Assembly: GCA_001443495.1 (NCBI GenBank)
Contig: LDXR01000010.1
Location: 89,220 to 111,852, forward strand
DNA length: 22,633 bases
Source: a candidate division NC10 bacterium CSP1-5
GTDB lineage: Bacteria > Methylomirabilota > Methylomirabilia > Methylomirabilales > CSP1-5
Reading direction: 5' to 3'
Under the pieces are notes generated by a model. That model saw only the letters and a program-made list of their open reading frames with translations. It made no database searches and was not told where the DNA came from. Positions 14,060-22,034 of this stretch are shown here, piece after piece (the stretch's first letter is position 1; every line of letters begins with the position of its first letter). Made by a program: the position numbers and the translations under genes.

Positions 14060-15973
14060 CTACGGCTGGCCCATTCCGGGGCGAGCCGGAGGAGTGGGTG
14101 GCGGCGACGGCGGGGCGGGCGCCGAGACGGGGGCCAGCGGCCCGCCCTCGAAGCTCTGCCCGGTCCCGGCCCAGAAGGTGGCCACTCCGGGTTTAGGCGG
14201 CTCGACCTTCTTGACGATGCGAGGCGTGAGAGAGATGATGACGTCCCGCCGGACCTTCTCTTGACGCTCATCTCGGAACAGCCGCCCGATGATGGGCAGG
14301 TCGCCGAGAAACGGGGAGTACCTGGTCGTCTTGCGCGACTCATCCTGGATGAGTCCTCCCAGGAGCCGGGTCTCGGCATCCCTCACCTTGATGAAGGTGT
14401 TCAGGCTCCGCGTGTTGACGCTGGGGAGGAGGTCGCCCCCGACCAGTTCGCCGATGCTCGAGATTTCGAAGTTAAGCTCGATCGTGACGTCGTTGTCCAG
14501 GTGGATGATGGGGGAGAAGGCGAGCTTCAGGCCGATATCCCGGTACTCCGTCCGGGTCTCGGTCGTCGTGATAGCTGTCGCTCCCCCGGCAGTCGTGCCG
14601 GGCTGCGGGATGACCCCCGGGGCCGTGGTGAGTTGGGAGATCTGGAACGGCCGGCGCTCTCCGATCAAGATGCTGGCCTTTTGCCGATCGAGGACCCGGA
14701 GCGTGGGATTGGCCAATAGCTTGGCCTCGGTATCCGTCTTGATCAGATTCAAAAAGATCACCGGGTTGGTGAAGAGCAGGTCAGAAAATGCGCGGGCCCC
14801 GGCGAGCGCCTCAGCCGTAACGAAGCCGGCAATAGCCGGGGCGCCAGCGGGGACGGTAAAGAAGGCAGCCTGGTACTGGTCGGTGAAGAAGATGCCCAGG
14901 TCCCTGAGCTTGGTCCGGTCCACCTCGAGGATCTCAAGGTCGATCTCCACCTCACCCCCACCCCGGTCGTTCAGGTGCATCAGCCGTTCGGCCAGTGCGA
15001 TCTTGTCGGGGGTATCCCGGATGACGACGGCGTTCAGCTTCTCATAGACGAAGATCTGGCGGCTGTTCAGGATGGTGCGAAAGAGGTTGACGGCGACCTT
15101 GGCGTCCGCGTTGCTCAGGTAAAAGGTCCGGACCTGGAGGTCGTCGTACTGCTGGTGCTTGGCCGGGGTATCCGGGATGACGATGAGGGAGTTGTCACTC
15201 ACCTGCTTGGCGAACAGGCGGTTGGTGCTGAGCATGAGGGCAAAGGCCTGGCGGAGCGGGAGATCCTTGACGTAGCTCGTGACCCGCTGCGCGCGCACCC
15301 CCTCATCGAGCAGGATGTTTATGTCGGCGAGCTTCGAGATGATCTCGAGGACCTCCTTGATATCCGTCTCCTTGAAGCGGAGGGTGACCGGCTTGGTCGA
15401 AAGCAGGCTCATCGCTCGCTCGGTCGCGGCCAGCTCGCTGGCCCGGGTCACCGTCTCCGCGGCCGCCTGTAACTGGGTGGTCACCTCCTGGTGGACCTGC
15501 TGGATCTCGGGGTTTTCGGGATCGAGGTTCTTGGCCTCTCCCAGTAGTTGTGCGGCTTCTCGTAGCTCCTCCTTCTCCAAAAGCTGCTTCCCCTTTGCGA
15601 GCAGCTCCTTGGCCTTCCGCTTGGCTGCGACCCGCTCTATCCCCTGCTGGGCGCGGGTCTCTTCGGTGTTGTAGTTGAGCGCCTGCCGGTACTCCACCAG
15701 GGCCGCGTCGGGCCGCCCCGCCTCCTCAAATTCGGCTCCCCGCTCGGCGTGCTGCACCGCCGCAGCCCGCAGCGCCTGGATCAGCTTGATGCGGGCTTCG
15801 ACGGACCGTGGCTCCTCGCTCAGTCGCTCCATGTAAAACTTGACCGCCTGGTCGTAACTCCCCGCCTGCATGAGCTCCTCACCGCTGGAAAGCGGGGGGG
15901 TGGTGACACACGCGGCAAGGGGGAGGAACATCCCCGGTATCAGGACGTAGAGTGCTGTTCGGAGTCTCATCAT
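14060..15973 (-). CDS. gspD: Secretin lipoprotein with N-terminal TPR region (GspD/PilQ/MshL type)
   Basis: The 637-residue protein starts with a lipoprotein signal peptide (lipobox PLAAC, Cys22). Residues about 30-170 are TPR-like helices (SYDQAVKFYMERLSEEPRS, REAAQLLGEAKNLDPENPE). Periplasmic N0 (VTLRFKETDIKEVLEIISK) and N1 domains follow. The C-terminal secretin barrel shows the LLANPTLRVLDRQKASILIG segment and the SPFLGDLPIIGRLFRDE motif. A proline-rich tail ends the protein. It forms the outer-membrane gate. The start overlaps the end of the pilP-like gene (ATGA). A self-contained lipid anchor may make a separate pilotin unnecessary. TPR-fused secretins are known from non-classical type II and Msh-like systems. 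Confidence 0.92.
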   Translation of the reverse strand: MMRLRTALYVLIPGMFLPLAACVTTPPLSSGEELMQAGSYDQAVKFYMERLSEEPRSVEARIKLIQALRAAAVQHAERGAEFEEAGRPDAALVEYRQALNYNTEETRAQQGIERVAAKRKAKELLAKGKQLLEKEELREAAQLLGEAKNLDPENPEIQQVHQEVTTQLQAAAETVTRASELAATERAMSLLSTKPVTLRFKETDIKEVLEIISKLADINILLDEGVRAQRVTSYVKDLPLRQAFALMLSTNRLFAKQVSDNSLIVIPDTPAKHQQYDDLQVRTFYLSNADAKVAVNLFRTILNSRQIFVYEKLNAVVIRDTPDKIALAERLMHLNDRGGGEVEIDLEILEVDRTKLRDLGIFFTDQYQAAFFTVPAGAPAIAGFVTAEALAGARAFSDLLFTNPVIFLNLIKTDTEAKLLANPTLRVLDRQKASILIGERRPFQISQLTTAPGVIPQPGTTAGGATAITTTETRTEYRDIGLKLAFSPIIHLDNDVTIELNFEISSIGELVGGDLLPSVNTRSLNTFIKVRDAETRLLGGLIQDESRKTTRYSPFLGDLPIIGRLFRDERQEKVRRDVIISLTPRIVKKVEPPKPGVATFWAGTGQSFEGGPLAPVSAPAPPSPPPTPPARPGMGQP

Positions 15974-16587
15974 GGCTGGTTCCCTCGCTGTGTTGTCGTG
16001 CTTGGCGGGGCGACGTCCGGCCCTGTCAATCCGAGCCGGATCTCCTTCTTTCCGTCAAGGGAGGTGACAAGGATGCCATCTTCCTTGACCTCCTTGACCC
16101 GTAGCTTGCTTCCGATGACCTCTGTCTCCGGGACGACCAGGAGCTCGCTGCCGTAGGTCACAAAGGCCATCATCTTGCCCTCCGCTGTGGCGAACCCGAG
16201 GAACCGGACCCGCTTCGCTTCCTCAAGAAAGAGGTCGGGAGGGGGAGGGGGTGCGGGGAGTGCAGCAAGTGCAGAGGGTGCAGCAAGTGCAGAGGGCAAG
16301 GGGGGAGAGGCTTCGGACGATGCGAAGATGTTGCGAGCCTCGGGTTCGTAGGGGGGTCTCACCCGCTCGACCCGCGCCAGCTTCAATCGAGGTATCTCCA
16401 TGCGGTCCTTCGTTTGCCTGCGAGGGGCCACCACGGGCCCCTCTCTCTGGGTCGAGGCGGCCGGGAGCGCGGCCGCTCCCTGGATTGGCCGGTCGGTCTC
16501 GCCCCGGTGCCGCTGCACGAGGATGAGGGCGATCCAGAAAGCCACAAGACAGAACAACACGATGAGTTTTCTCTTATCCGTCGGCAC
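15970..16587 (-). CDS. pilP: PilP/GspC-like inner-membrane lipid-side linker protein
   Basis: I place the start at GTG 16587, which has AAAGGAG seven bases upstream, giving 205 residues. A transmembrane helix spans residues about 7-23 (LIVLFCLVAFWIALILV). A basic/proline region with EARNIFASSEASPPLPS follows. The C-terminal 70 residues form a PilP/GspC homology-region fold (VRFLGFATAEGKMMAFVTYG, KLRVKEVKEDGILVTSLDGK). PilP-type proteins bind the N0/N1 domains of the secretin. The gene overlaps the secretin start by 4 bases. An 18-bp tandem repeat encodes LPSALAAPSALAAL. The reading frame stays open upstream to a TTG at 16800 through a diverged copy of its own 5' end, so a 276-residue form is possible. 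Confidence 0.72.
   Translation of the reverse strand: MPTDKRKLIVLFCLVAFWIALILVQRHRGETDRPIQGAAALPAASTQREGPVVAPRRQTKDRMEIPRLKLARVERVRPPYEPEARNIFASSEASPPLPSALAAPSALAALPAPPPPPDLFLEEAKRVRFLGFATAEGKMMAFVTYGSELLVVPETEVIGSKLRVKEVKEDGILVTSLDGKKEIRLGLTGPDVAPPSTTTQRGNQP
16260..16295. repeat. Nonamer/18-bp tandem repeat in the pilP-like gene
   Basis: GTGCAGCAAGTGCAGAGG occurs twice in tandem (16260-16277 and 16278-16295), that is four 9-base GTGCAG-NNN units. The period keeps the reading frame and encodes a small Ala/Pro/Leu/Ser linker. Confidence 0.85.
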
Positions 16588-16800
16588 GGCTCTTCTCCTT
16601 TGGGCGGTCTTCGCCTGCTGACTTATCGGTGGCTGGTTTGCAGAACGTACAGAAGGTGCAGGAGGCCCTTCGACAGGCTCAGGGCGAGGTGCAGCAGGTG
16701 CAGAAAGTACAGAGCCCCGCCTCTTCTCCCGTCTGCGGAGGGCGATACACAGTGCCCCGAGGCACACGAGGATGATGAGCCCTTTGCTATCTCTCGACAA
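16588..16800 (-). other. Diverged duplicate of the pilP 5' end with repeats
   Basis: The 71 codons from TTG 16800 to the pilP-like GTG are open in the same frame. The beginning (SKGLIILVCLGALCIALRRR) matches the true transmembrane start (DKRKLIVLFCLVAFWIALIL), and the DNA shares runs such as CTCATC and ATCGCCCTC at corresponding places. The rest is repeat sequence. It is either a remnant of a tandem duplication or a real N-terminal extension with a second membrane segment. A good ribosome site before the inner GTG favours the former. Confidence 0.55.
16638..16715. repeat. Nonamer repeats interrupted by a REP-like palindrome
   Basis: Units TTGCAGAAC, GTACAGAAG, GTGCAGGAG run from 16638 to 16664, and GTGCAGCAG, GTGCAGAAA, GTACAGAGC from 16689 to 16715. 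Between them lies CCCTTCGACAGGCTCAGGG (16666-16684) with complementary ends. On the minus strand this reads RPEPVEG, a peptide known as the translation of a widespread interspersed palindromic repeat in environmental bacterial genomes. Confidence 0.7.
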
Positions 16801-17362
16801 GGGGCCTGTTCTCCTTCACGCGTTCTTCCTCTATTTCTCTGCTGATGCGCTGCTCGGTCAAGAAGTACGCTGCCATCTCGAGTCGCAGATTGAGTCGATC
16901 GACCCCGCGGTGACTGGTGAGGGCGACTCTCTCGATCATCAGGGGGTCTTGGAGCCCCTCGACCTCGTACAAGAATCGGCGGATGGCGCCATAGCGCCCC
17001 TCCACCTCCATCTGGACGCTGAGCTTGACTAGCTCTTCCTCTGAAACCTCTCCGGGCTGGTACTTGACCGACGGCACATGGAGCTGAAGGCGTCGGGCCT
17101 GATCGGTGACCCGCCGGATCATGGCGGGGATGGCCCCCTGGGGTGGGATCCGGCTGCGGAACTGTTCCATTCCCTTAACCAGGGAGGCCAGAAGCTCTTG
17201 CTCACGCTGCTCCCGGCGAAGGGATCCCATGCGGGTGTGGAGATCCTGGAGAGCGGCGGCATGGACGCGCAGCGCCTGGCGGGCGGGGACGATGGCCAGG
17301 CCGAAAAAGGCCAGGTTCAGCGCCAGCAAGGCGCCGGCGAGATAGAGCAATCGAGGTTTCAT
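16787..17362 (-). CDS. pilO: PilO-like inner-membrane platform protein
   Basis: The 191-residue protein has one N-terminal transmembrane helix (residues about 5-26, LLYLAGALLALNLAFFGLAI). A short coiled coil (LQDLHTRMGSLRREQREQEL) leads to a periplasmic ferredoxin-like domain (IPPQGAIPAMIRRVTDQARR, SVQMEVEGRYGAIRRFLYEV) as in PilO/GspM. It pairs with PilN and supports the secretin link via PilP. Its start ATG overlaps the pilN stop by 4 bases. Confidence 0.86.
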   Translation of the reverse strand: MKPRLLYLAGALLALNLAFFGLAIVPARQALRVHAAALQDLHTRMGSLRREQREQELLASLVKGMEQFRSRIPPQGAIPAMIRRVTDQARRLQLHVPSVKYQPGEVSEEELVKLSVQMEVEGRYGAIRRFLYEVEGLQDPLMIERVALTSHRGVDRLNLRLEMAAYFLTEQRISREIEEERVKENRPLVER

Positions 17363-17916
17363 ACCGCATCCCCTCGATACCGCAGCGAGATGGTGAATCG
17401 CAGGCTTGTGCTCCCCTTCTCCTCCGCGTGATTGAGCAGGAACACCTGGTGAAACGCCTCCTGTCCCTTGAGGCCCTCGATGCAGCGCAAGAGGTCCTCC
17501 ATGCTTTTGGCATTTCCCAAGAAGGTCACCGCCCCTCCTCCGAGGTCCGGACGGATCTCCGTCAGCGTGACGTTCGGCGGGATGGCGCGTTCGAGTTCGA
17601 AGAGGAGGCGGGTGAAAGAATAGTTTGCCCCTTGAATGATCCGGTTGTACAGGGCAATCCGCGAACCGAAGTGCTCGAGCTCCTTGGGGGAGGGGCGATG
17701 GGGCAGGCTGGCTAGATTACGTTCCCTCTCCTGAACCAACTCCTGTTGCTGTCGAAGCTGCTCTTCCGAGGAGCGGAGGTCAGCCTGGGATAAGCTGTAG
17801 AGGAGGGCGTTGCCCACGCCGAGGAGCAGATTGAGACAGAGCCCTCCCACGGCCAGTAAATGCAAACGGCGTCGTCTGCGGATCGCGGGAGAGGCCAGGT
17901 TCAGCGTCACATCCAT
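17359..17916 (-). CDS. pilN: PilN-like inner-membrane platform protein
   Basis: The 185-residue protein has a cytoplasmic start MDVTLNLASPAIRRRRR, in the position of the PilM-binding INLLP peptide of PilN. A transmembrane helix (about 18-41) and a coiled coil (SEEQLRQQQELVQERERNL) lead to a periplasmic ferredoxin-like domain with FELERAIPPNVTLTEIRPD and FLGNAKSMEDLLRCIEGLKG. It overlaps pilM by 10 bases and pilO by 4 bases. Together these proteins connect the cytoplasmic ATPase to the periplasm. Confidence 0.87.
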   Translation of the reverse strand: MDVTLNLASPAIRRRRRLHLLAVGGLCLNLLLGVGNALLYSLSQADLRSSEEQLRQQQELVQERERNLASLPHRPSPKELEHFGSRIALYNRIIQGANYSFTRLLFELERAIPPNVTLTEIRPDLGGGAVTFLGNAKSMEDLLRCIEGLKGQEAFHQVFLLNHAEEKGSTSLRFTISLRYRGDAV

Positions 17917-18818
17917 CGTAGTCTCCAGGGCTTGCGAAGCAAGGCCGCCCCCGCGGAGCCCAGGAGTTCCCCGCGGAGCCCATTCCGGTGTTCAGGCATC
18001 GTGTGGACCGGAAGCTCACAGGCCCCTCGCAAGGACTCCGCCAGGGTGTCTTCTCCCTCTCCCATCAGCACGAGGCCCTCAGGCTGTCCTGCTCCGATCT
18101 CGTCCCGGAGATACCGGATGGTCGTATGAATCTCCCGAAGCACCCTCTCCACCCTGTGCTCTTGGTCCGCCAGAGCATCGTGTCCATCCCACGGCAACAG
18201 CCGCCACAGCCGTGGGATCTGCTCATCGGCGTAGATGAACAAGAGGCTGGACGGCCCGGGGGCCAGCACGAGGCGCTTGCCACCGAGGCCGGCAGTCTTC
18301 TGCAACCGGTACAGGGCGACGCCTCGTGTGATGATCCGGACTGGCTCGAGGCCCGCACCCACGACCAGGGCTTCGTACTGGGCGATCACCGCCTCACGGG
18401 CCAAGAGATACAAGAGGCGGGTTCCGCTCCCCTGTCCGGGTAAGGGCTGGTAGTCGATGCGGGACTCCTGGATGGGGAAGGGAATGCGGTCCTTGAGGCG
18501 CCAGCAGAGAAGCTGGCGAGTGTCTGACGGGGTTCCGCTGAGCGCCTCGAAATCCTGCCATCCGATGCGACAGCTGGTGTCGGGTAGGGCCACCACGACC
18601 GGCCCGCCCTTGCATCCGGCCCTTTTCATCAGGCTTCGCAGCTCACCGCTGAGTGTCCGCCCCTCGGCCACATTCAGTTCGGTGAAGGCAGGGGTGATGA
18701 GCGCTGAAGGCAGGGGGAGCGACATGCCCTGTGTGACCTCGAGCCCTCGGGACGTGAGCCGGGCCCGGCACAGGCCGATCCGTCCTTTGTCGATTTCCAG
18801 CCCCCAGGCACCTGTCAT
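17907..18818 (-). CDS. pilM: PilM/GspL-like actin-fold platform protein
   Basis: The 303-residue protein has no transmembrane segment. It starts with the actin-like strand GAWGLEIDKGRIGLCRAR. Features expected of PilM or cytoplasmic GspL include VVVALPDTSCRIGWQDFEAL, WRLKDRIPFPIQESRIDYQP (the IPF segment is typical), a central ARE AVIAQYEALVVGAGLEPVR region and a final LLGSAGAALLR. It is shorter than typical PilM (about 350), and the C-terminal ATP-site segments are weak, so nucleotide binding is uncertain. It lies 4 bases downstream of gspE and overlaps pilN. Confidence 0.82.
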   Translation of the reverse strand: MTGAWGLEIDKGRIGLCRARLTSRGLEVTQGMSLPLPSALITPAFTELNVAEGRTLSGELRSLMKRAGCKGGPVVVALPDTSCRIGWQDFEALSGTPSDTRQLLCWRLKDRIPFPIQESRIDYQPLPGQGSGTRLLYLLAREAVIAQYEALVVGAGLEPVRIITRGVALYRLQKTAGLGGKRLVLAPGPSSLLFIYADEQIPRLWRLLPWDGHDALADQEHRVERVLREIHTTIRYLRDEIGAGQPEGLVLMGEGEDTLAESLRGACELPVHTMPEHRNGLRGELLGSAGAALLRKPWRLRWM

Positions 18819-18822
18819 GATC

Positions 18823-20520
18823 CTACATCTCCGCGAAGGTCATCCGATTGATCTCCTGCAGGGTCGTGACTCCGGCATAGACCTTGTTCAGGGCCGCCTG
18901 GCGCAAAGGGGTCGTACCCTCCTCGCGGGCGATGGCCCGGATCTCTGCAGCCGGTCTCCGGTCCAGGATCGCCTGTCGGATGCGATCGGTGACCTCGACC
19001 AGCTCAAAGATCCCGGTCCGACCCCGATAGCCGGTGTGGACGCACTCGGGGCACCCCTTTCCCTCGAAGAAGGGGACGGGTGGCGGTTCGGCAAGTCCCG
19101 AGTCCTCCAGCAGCGCGGGGGACGGGGTCGTCTGGATCTTGCAATGCAGGCAGATCAGGCGGACGAGACGCTGGGTCAAGATACAGTTGAGCGCCGAGAC
19201 AAAATTGTACGGCTCGAGCCCCATGTGGATCAGGCGGCCGACGACATCGATGATGTTATTGGCGTGCACCGTGGTAAATACCAGGTGACCGGTCAGGGCC
19301 GCCTGGACCGCGATCTGAGCCGTCTCAGGGTCTCGGATCTCTCCGACCATGATCTTGTCGGGATCGTGGCGAAGGATCGACCGGAGGCCCCGCGCGAACG
19401 TGAGCCCCTTCTTTTCATTCACCGGGATCTGCACCACATTCTGGAGCTGGTACTCGATGGGATCCTCGATGGTGATGATCTTGTCCTCCCCCCGATTGAT
19501 CTCGCAGATGGCGGCATACAACGTTGTCGTCTTGCCGCTCCCGGTGGGGCCGGTGACCAGGATCATCCCGTGGGGCCGGTGGATCGTGTGCCGGAATCGC
19601 TTCATGTCGGCTTCGGGGAACCCGAGCCGCTCGAGCTTGAGCTCACTGAGTTCGGCGGTGATGGCTTCCTTATCCAGGATCCGGATGACCACGGCCTCGC
19701 CGAAGTCACTCGGCATGACCGACACCCGAAAGTCGATCGTCCTCCGGTTGAGGCGAAGTGTGAATCGGCCGTCCTGGGGAACCCGGCGCTCGGCGATGTT
19801 CAGCTCGGCCATGATCTTGATCCGCGAGACGATCGCCTCCTGGTAGCGCCGGTCCAGCGGCTCCATCGCCGCATAGAGTGTTCCGTCAATCCGGTACTTG
19901 ACGAGCAGATGGCGCTCGGCCCCCTCCAGATGGATGTCGCTCGCCCGCCGGTCGAGGGCGTGTAGCACGATGCTATCCACCAGCTTGATGATGGGGCTTT
20001 GATCCTCCTTGACCCGCTCCAGCGTCAACGGTGCCTGTTCATCCTCTGCCACCAGCGACAGCTGGAGGTCCTGGCTCAGCTCCTGAAGGACCTGCTCCGC
20101 GGTTTCCACCCCGTGAATCTTGGCCCGGATCTGGGTGCGTGAGGCGACCACCATCTCGGACTCGCCGAGGCAGAGTCGCAGTTCATCGAGGGCGGGAAGA
20201 TCACTCGGGTCGGCCAGGGCGACGGCAAGCTGGCCGTCGCTCCGGCGGAAGGGAAAGAACGCTCCGCTCTTGAGCAGGGCTGGGGGAAGCCGTTTCACGA
20301 GGTCCATCTCCGCCCCGACGGAGGTCAGGTCAATGTACGAGAGCCCGTACTGTCTGGCCCGAGCCTGGGCCAGTTCCTCTTCGGTGACATGGGCCGCCTC
20401 CAGCAGGTACGCCGCGAGGCTCGACCCCTCGAACCCCCGACCCTCCGCCTGGGTGACGAGTTCGGGGCTTAGCCACCCCCCTTCGATCAGGACCTCTGTG
20501 AGGCGCTTGATTCCTGCCAC
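18823..20520 (-). CDS. gspE: GspE/PilB-type secretion/assembly ATPase
   Basis: The 565-residue cytoplasmic ATPase powers pseudopilus or pilus assembly. The N-terminal 130 residues are a GspE-N/MshEN domain with two half-motifs (RLTEVLIEGGWLSPELVTQA and LAAYLLEAAHVTEEELAQAR). The catalytic core has Walker A GPTGSGKTTT (about residues 321-330), the Asp/Walker B box IMVGEIRDPETAQIA (about 383-397) and the His box HLVFTTVHANNIIDVVGRLI. Four cysteines form two C-x2-C pairs (CLHC near 457, CPEC near 490) for zinc. Extension ATPases have these; retraction PilT does not. Start GTG 20520 has a GGGG site. The MshEN-like region could bind cyclic di-GMP. Confidence 0.95.
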   Translation of the reverse strand: MAGIKRLTEVLIEGGWLSPELVTQAEGRGFEGSSLAAYLLEAAHVTEEELAQARARQYGLSYIDLTSVGAEMDLVKRLPPALLKSGAFFPFRRSDGQLAVALADPSDLPALDELRLCLGESEMVVASRTQIRAKIHGVETAEQVLQELSQDLQLSLVAEDEQAPLTLERVKEDQSPIIKLVDSIVLHALDRRASDIHLEGAERHLLVKYRIDGTLYAAMEPLDRRYQEAIVSRIKIMAELNIAERRVPQDGRFTLRLNRRTIDFRVSVMPSDFGEAVVIRILDKEAITAELSELKLERLGFPEADMKRFRHTIHRPHGMILVTGPTGSGKTTTLYAAICEINRGEDKIITIEDPIEYQLQNVVQIPVNEKKGLTFARGLRSILRHDPDKIMVGEIRDPETAQIAVQAALTGHLVFTTVHANNIIDVVGRLIHMGLEPYNFVSALNCILTQRLVRLICLHCKIQTTPSPALLEDSGLAEPPPVPFFEGKGCPECVHTGYRGRTGIFELVEVTDRIRQAILDRRPAAEIRAIAREEGTTPLRQAALNKVYAGVTTLQEINRMTFAEM

Positions 20521-20530
20521 GTCGTTTCCC

Positions 20531-21745
20531 CTATCGGACGACTGATGCGAGATGAAAGATCGGGAGGTACATAGTAATCACGATTGCCGCGACGAAAAGA
20601 CCCATGGTAACCATGACGACCGGCCCGAGGGCGGTGGCCAGCGCGGACAGATGGTATTCGAGCTCTTCTTCGAGGAAGTCCGCCACGTGGTGCAGCATCT
20701 CCTCCAGCCCTCCGGTCCGCTCGCCGACACTCACCATCTCCAGGACCAGGGGCGGAGCTGCCTTGACCCCCTCCAACGCCGCCGCAATCGAGGCCCCCCC
20801 TGTCACCGCGGGAATGGCCCGGTGAAGCGCCGCTCGAGCGGCCTGGTTATGCACAGACCCCGCGGCGACCTCGAGCGCCGGCACTATCGGCATTCCCCCG
20901 GCGGAGACCGTCCCAAGGGTTCGGCAGAAGGTCGCGAGGGAGAACCGCTGGATGATGGATCCAAGCAGGGGGAGGCGCAACAGGAGCCGGTCGAGGCTGA
21001 GTCGGCCACTTCTTGTCCGGCGCCACTGCCATAGGCCGAGCAGGCCGAGGAGAGGGAGTGGGAGGATGATCAGGAGGTATTCGCGGATCAGGCCCGTGAA
21101 GGACAGGAGAAGCCGGGTCGCGTACGGAAGTTGTGCCTCGAAGTCCAGGTAGATCTGCGAGAAGGACGGGACGACCACGGTGAGCAGGAAGATCACGACC
21201 GCGATGGTCAGCACGAGGAGCATCGCTGGGTACAGCAGGGCCGACCCGAGCTTCTTTTGCAGGACAATGACCCGCTTGAGATGGGCAATGTATCGCGCCA
21301 GCACCTCCGGCAGCTCCCCGCTCTTTTCGCCGACCCTGAGCGATGCCACATAGAGGGGGGAGAAGACGTCCAGGTGCTGCTCTGCTGCATCGGACAGTGA
21401 AGCGCCTCCCTTCACGGCCTCTCGGAGCTTTTCCAGGATCTGCCGGAGACGGGGATGGGTTTGCCGTGCCACGACGAGATCGAGCACAGATAGGATCGGC
21501 AGGCCCGCCTTGATCAAGGCGAGCAATTCCTGGTTGAGGATCAGGAGATCTTTCTTTCGGACTCGCCGCCAGGCAGACGGGAGAGAGAAGCGGAAGAGGG
21601 ATCGAGAGGTGCGGGGAAGGACGTGGAAGACGTAGTAGCCTTCGGTCTCGAGCTGGCGTCGCAGCCGGTCCGGGTTCTCGGCCTGCCGGTCCTGGACCAG
21701 GATCTTGCCCCCGGCTGTGGCGATGCGGCACGCAAACGTTGCCAC
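20531..21745 (-). CDS. gspF: GspF/PilC-type inner-membrane platform protein
   Basis: The 404-residue protein has the short N-terminal region (ILVQDRQAENPDRLRRQLE) and two copies of the GspF helical domain (LLILNQELLALIKAGLPILS; FCRTLGTVSAGGMPIVPALE). Hydrophobic segments lie near residues 167-195 (LYPAMLLVLTIAVVIFLLTV), 215-240 and 370-395 (VVMVTMGLFVAAIVITMYLP). It anchors the ATPase and moves pilin subunits out of the membrane. The start is GTG 21745 with GGAGGGG 5 bases upstream. It is the first gene of the long minus-strand operon, after a 290-base leader containing a terminator. The gspE gene begins 10 bases after its stop. Confidence 0.95.
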   Translation of the reverse strand: MATFACRIATAGGKILVQDRQAENPDRLRRQLETEGYYVFHVLPRTSRSLFRFSLPSAWRRVRKKDLLILNQELLALIKAGLPILSVLDLVVARQTHPRLRQILEKLREAVKGGASLSDAAEQHLDVFSPLYVASLRVGEKSGELPEVLARYIAHLKRVIVLQKKLGSALLYPAMLLVLTIAVVIFLLTVVVPSFSQIYLDFEAQLPYATRLLLSFTGLIREYLLIILPLPLLGLLGLWQWRRTRSGRLSLDRLLLRLPLLGSIIQRFSLATFCRTLGTVSAGGMPIVPALEVAAGSVHNQAARAALHRAIPAVTGGASIAAALEGVKAAPPLVLEMVSVGERTGGLEEMLHHVADFLEEELEYHLSALATALGPVVMVTMGLFVAAIVITMYLPIFHLASVVR

Positions 21746-21916
21746 GAATGCCCCTCCGCCTCTTACGGGATGCGCCCCCTTGATGCCGGCCTGGGACGGG
21801 GCCCTAAGCTATCCAAAACGGCGTTTGAAAGCAAGTAAAATCCTGGCTAACACCAGTCTCGCCCATTGCTGGGGGCCTCACCCATCTTTGGTTCCTGCGT
21901 TTCCCATCCGAGAAAC

Positions 21917-21958
21917 AAAAAAGCGCCTCCCGGAAGAACCTCTTCCGCCTTGAGGCGC
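21917..21958 (-). terminator. Rho-independent terminator in the gspF leader
   Basis: On the minus strand a perfect 7-bp outer stem (GCGCCTC at 21952-21958 paired with GAGGCGC at 21923-21929) encloses a 6-bp inner stem (GGAAGA/TCTTCC, 21932-21946), followed at once by six T (21917-21922). It lies 170 bases upstream of the gspF start, so it ends a short transcript or attenuates the operon. Confidence 0.8.
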
Positions 21959-22028
21959 CATGGCCACGCCGAGAGATACAGCCTTGGGGTCTCTCGACCG
22001 TCACGAGAACTCTAACTTACGGGAATTA
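21917..22028 (-). ncRNA. Candidate small RNA or regulatory leader of about 112 nt
   Basis: A near-consensus promoter (22035-22063) and an intrinsic terminator (21917-21958) bound this stretch. Inside is a second perfect stem: CGAGAGA (21970-21976) with TCTCTCG (21990-21996), loop of 13 bases rich in C and A. No open reading frame with a ribosome site is seen. I could not match it to a known riboswitch: the cyclic di-GMP class I core was looked for and is absent. It may be a free small RNA or an attenuator for the secretion operon. Confidence 0.5.
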
Positions 22029-22034
22029 TGCGCT

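Noticed and set aside
18457-19965. Long plus-strand open frame (502 codons) opposite gspE/pilM
   Set aside because: It is antisense to two clearly homologous genes, crosses their boundary, and has no recognisable domain; long antisense frames are expected in GC-rich DNA.
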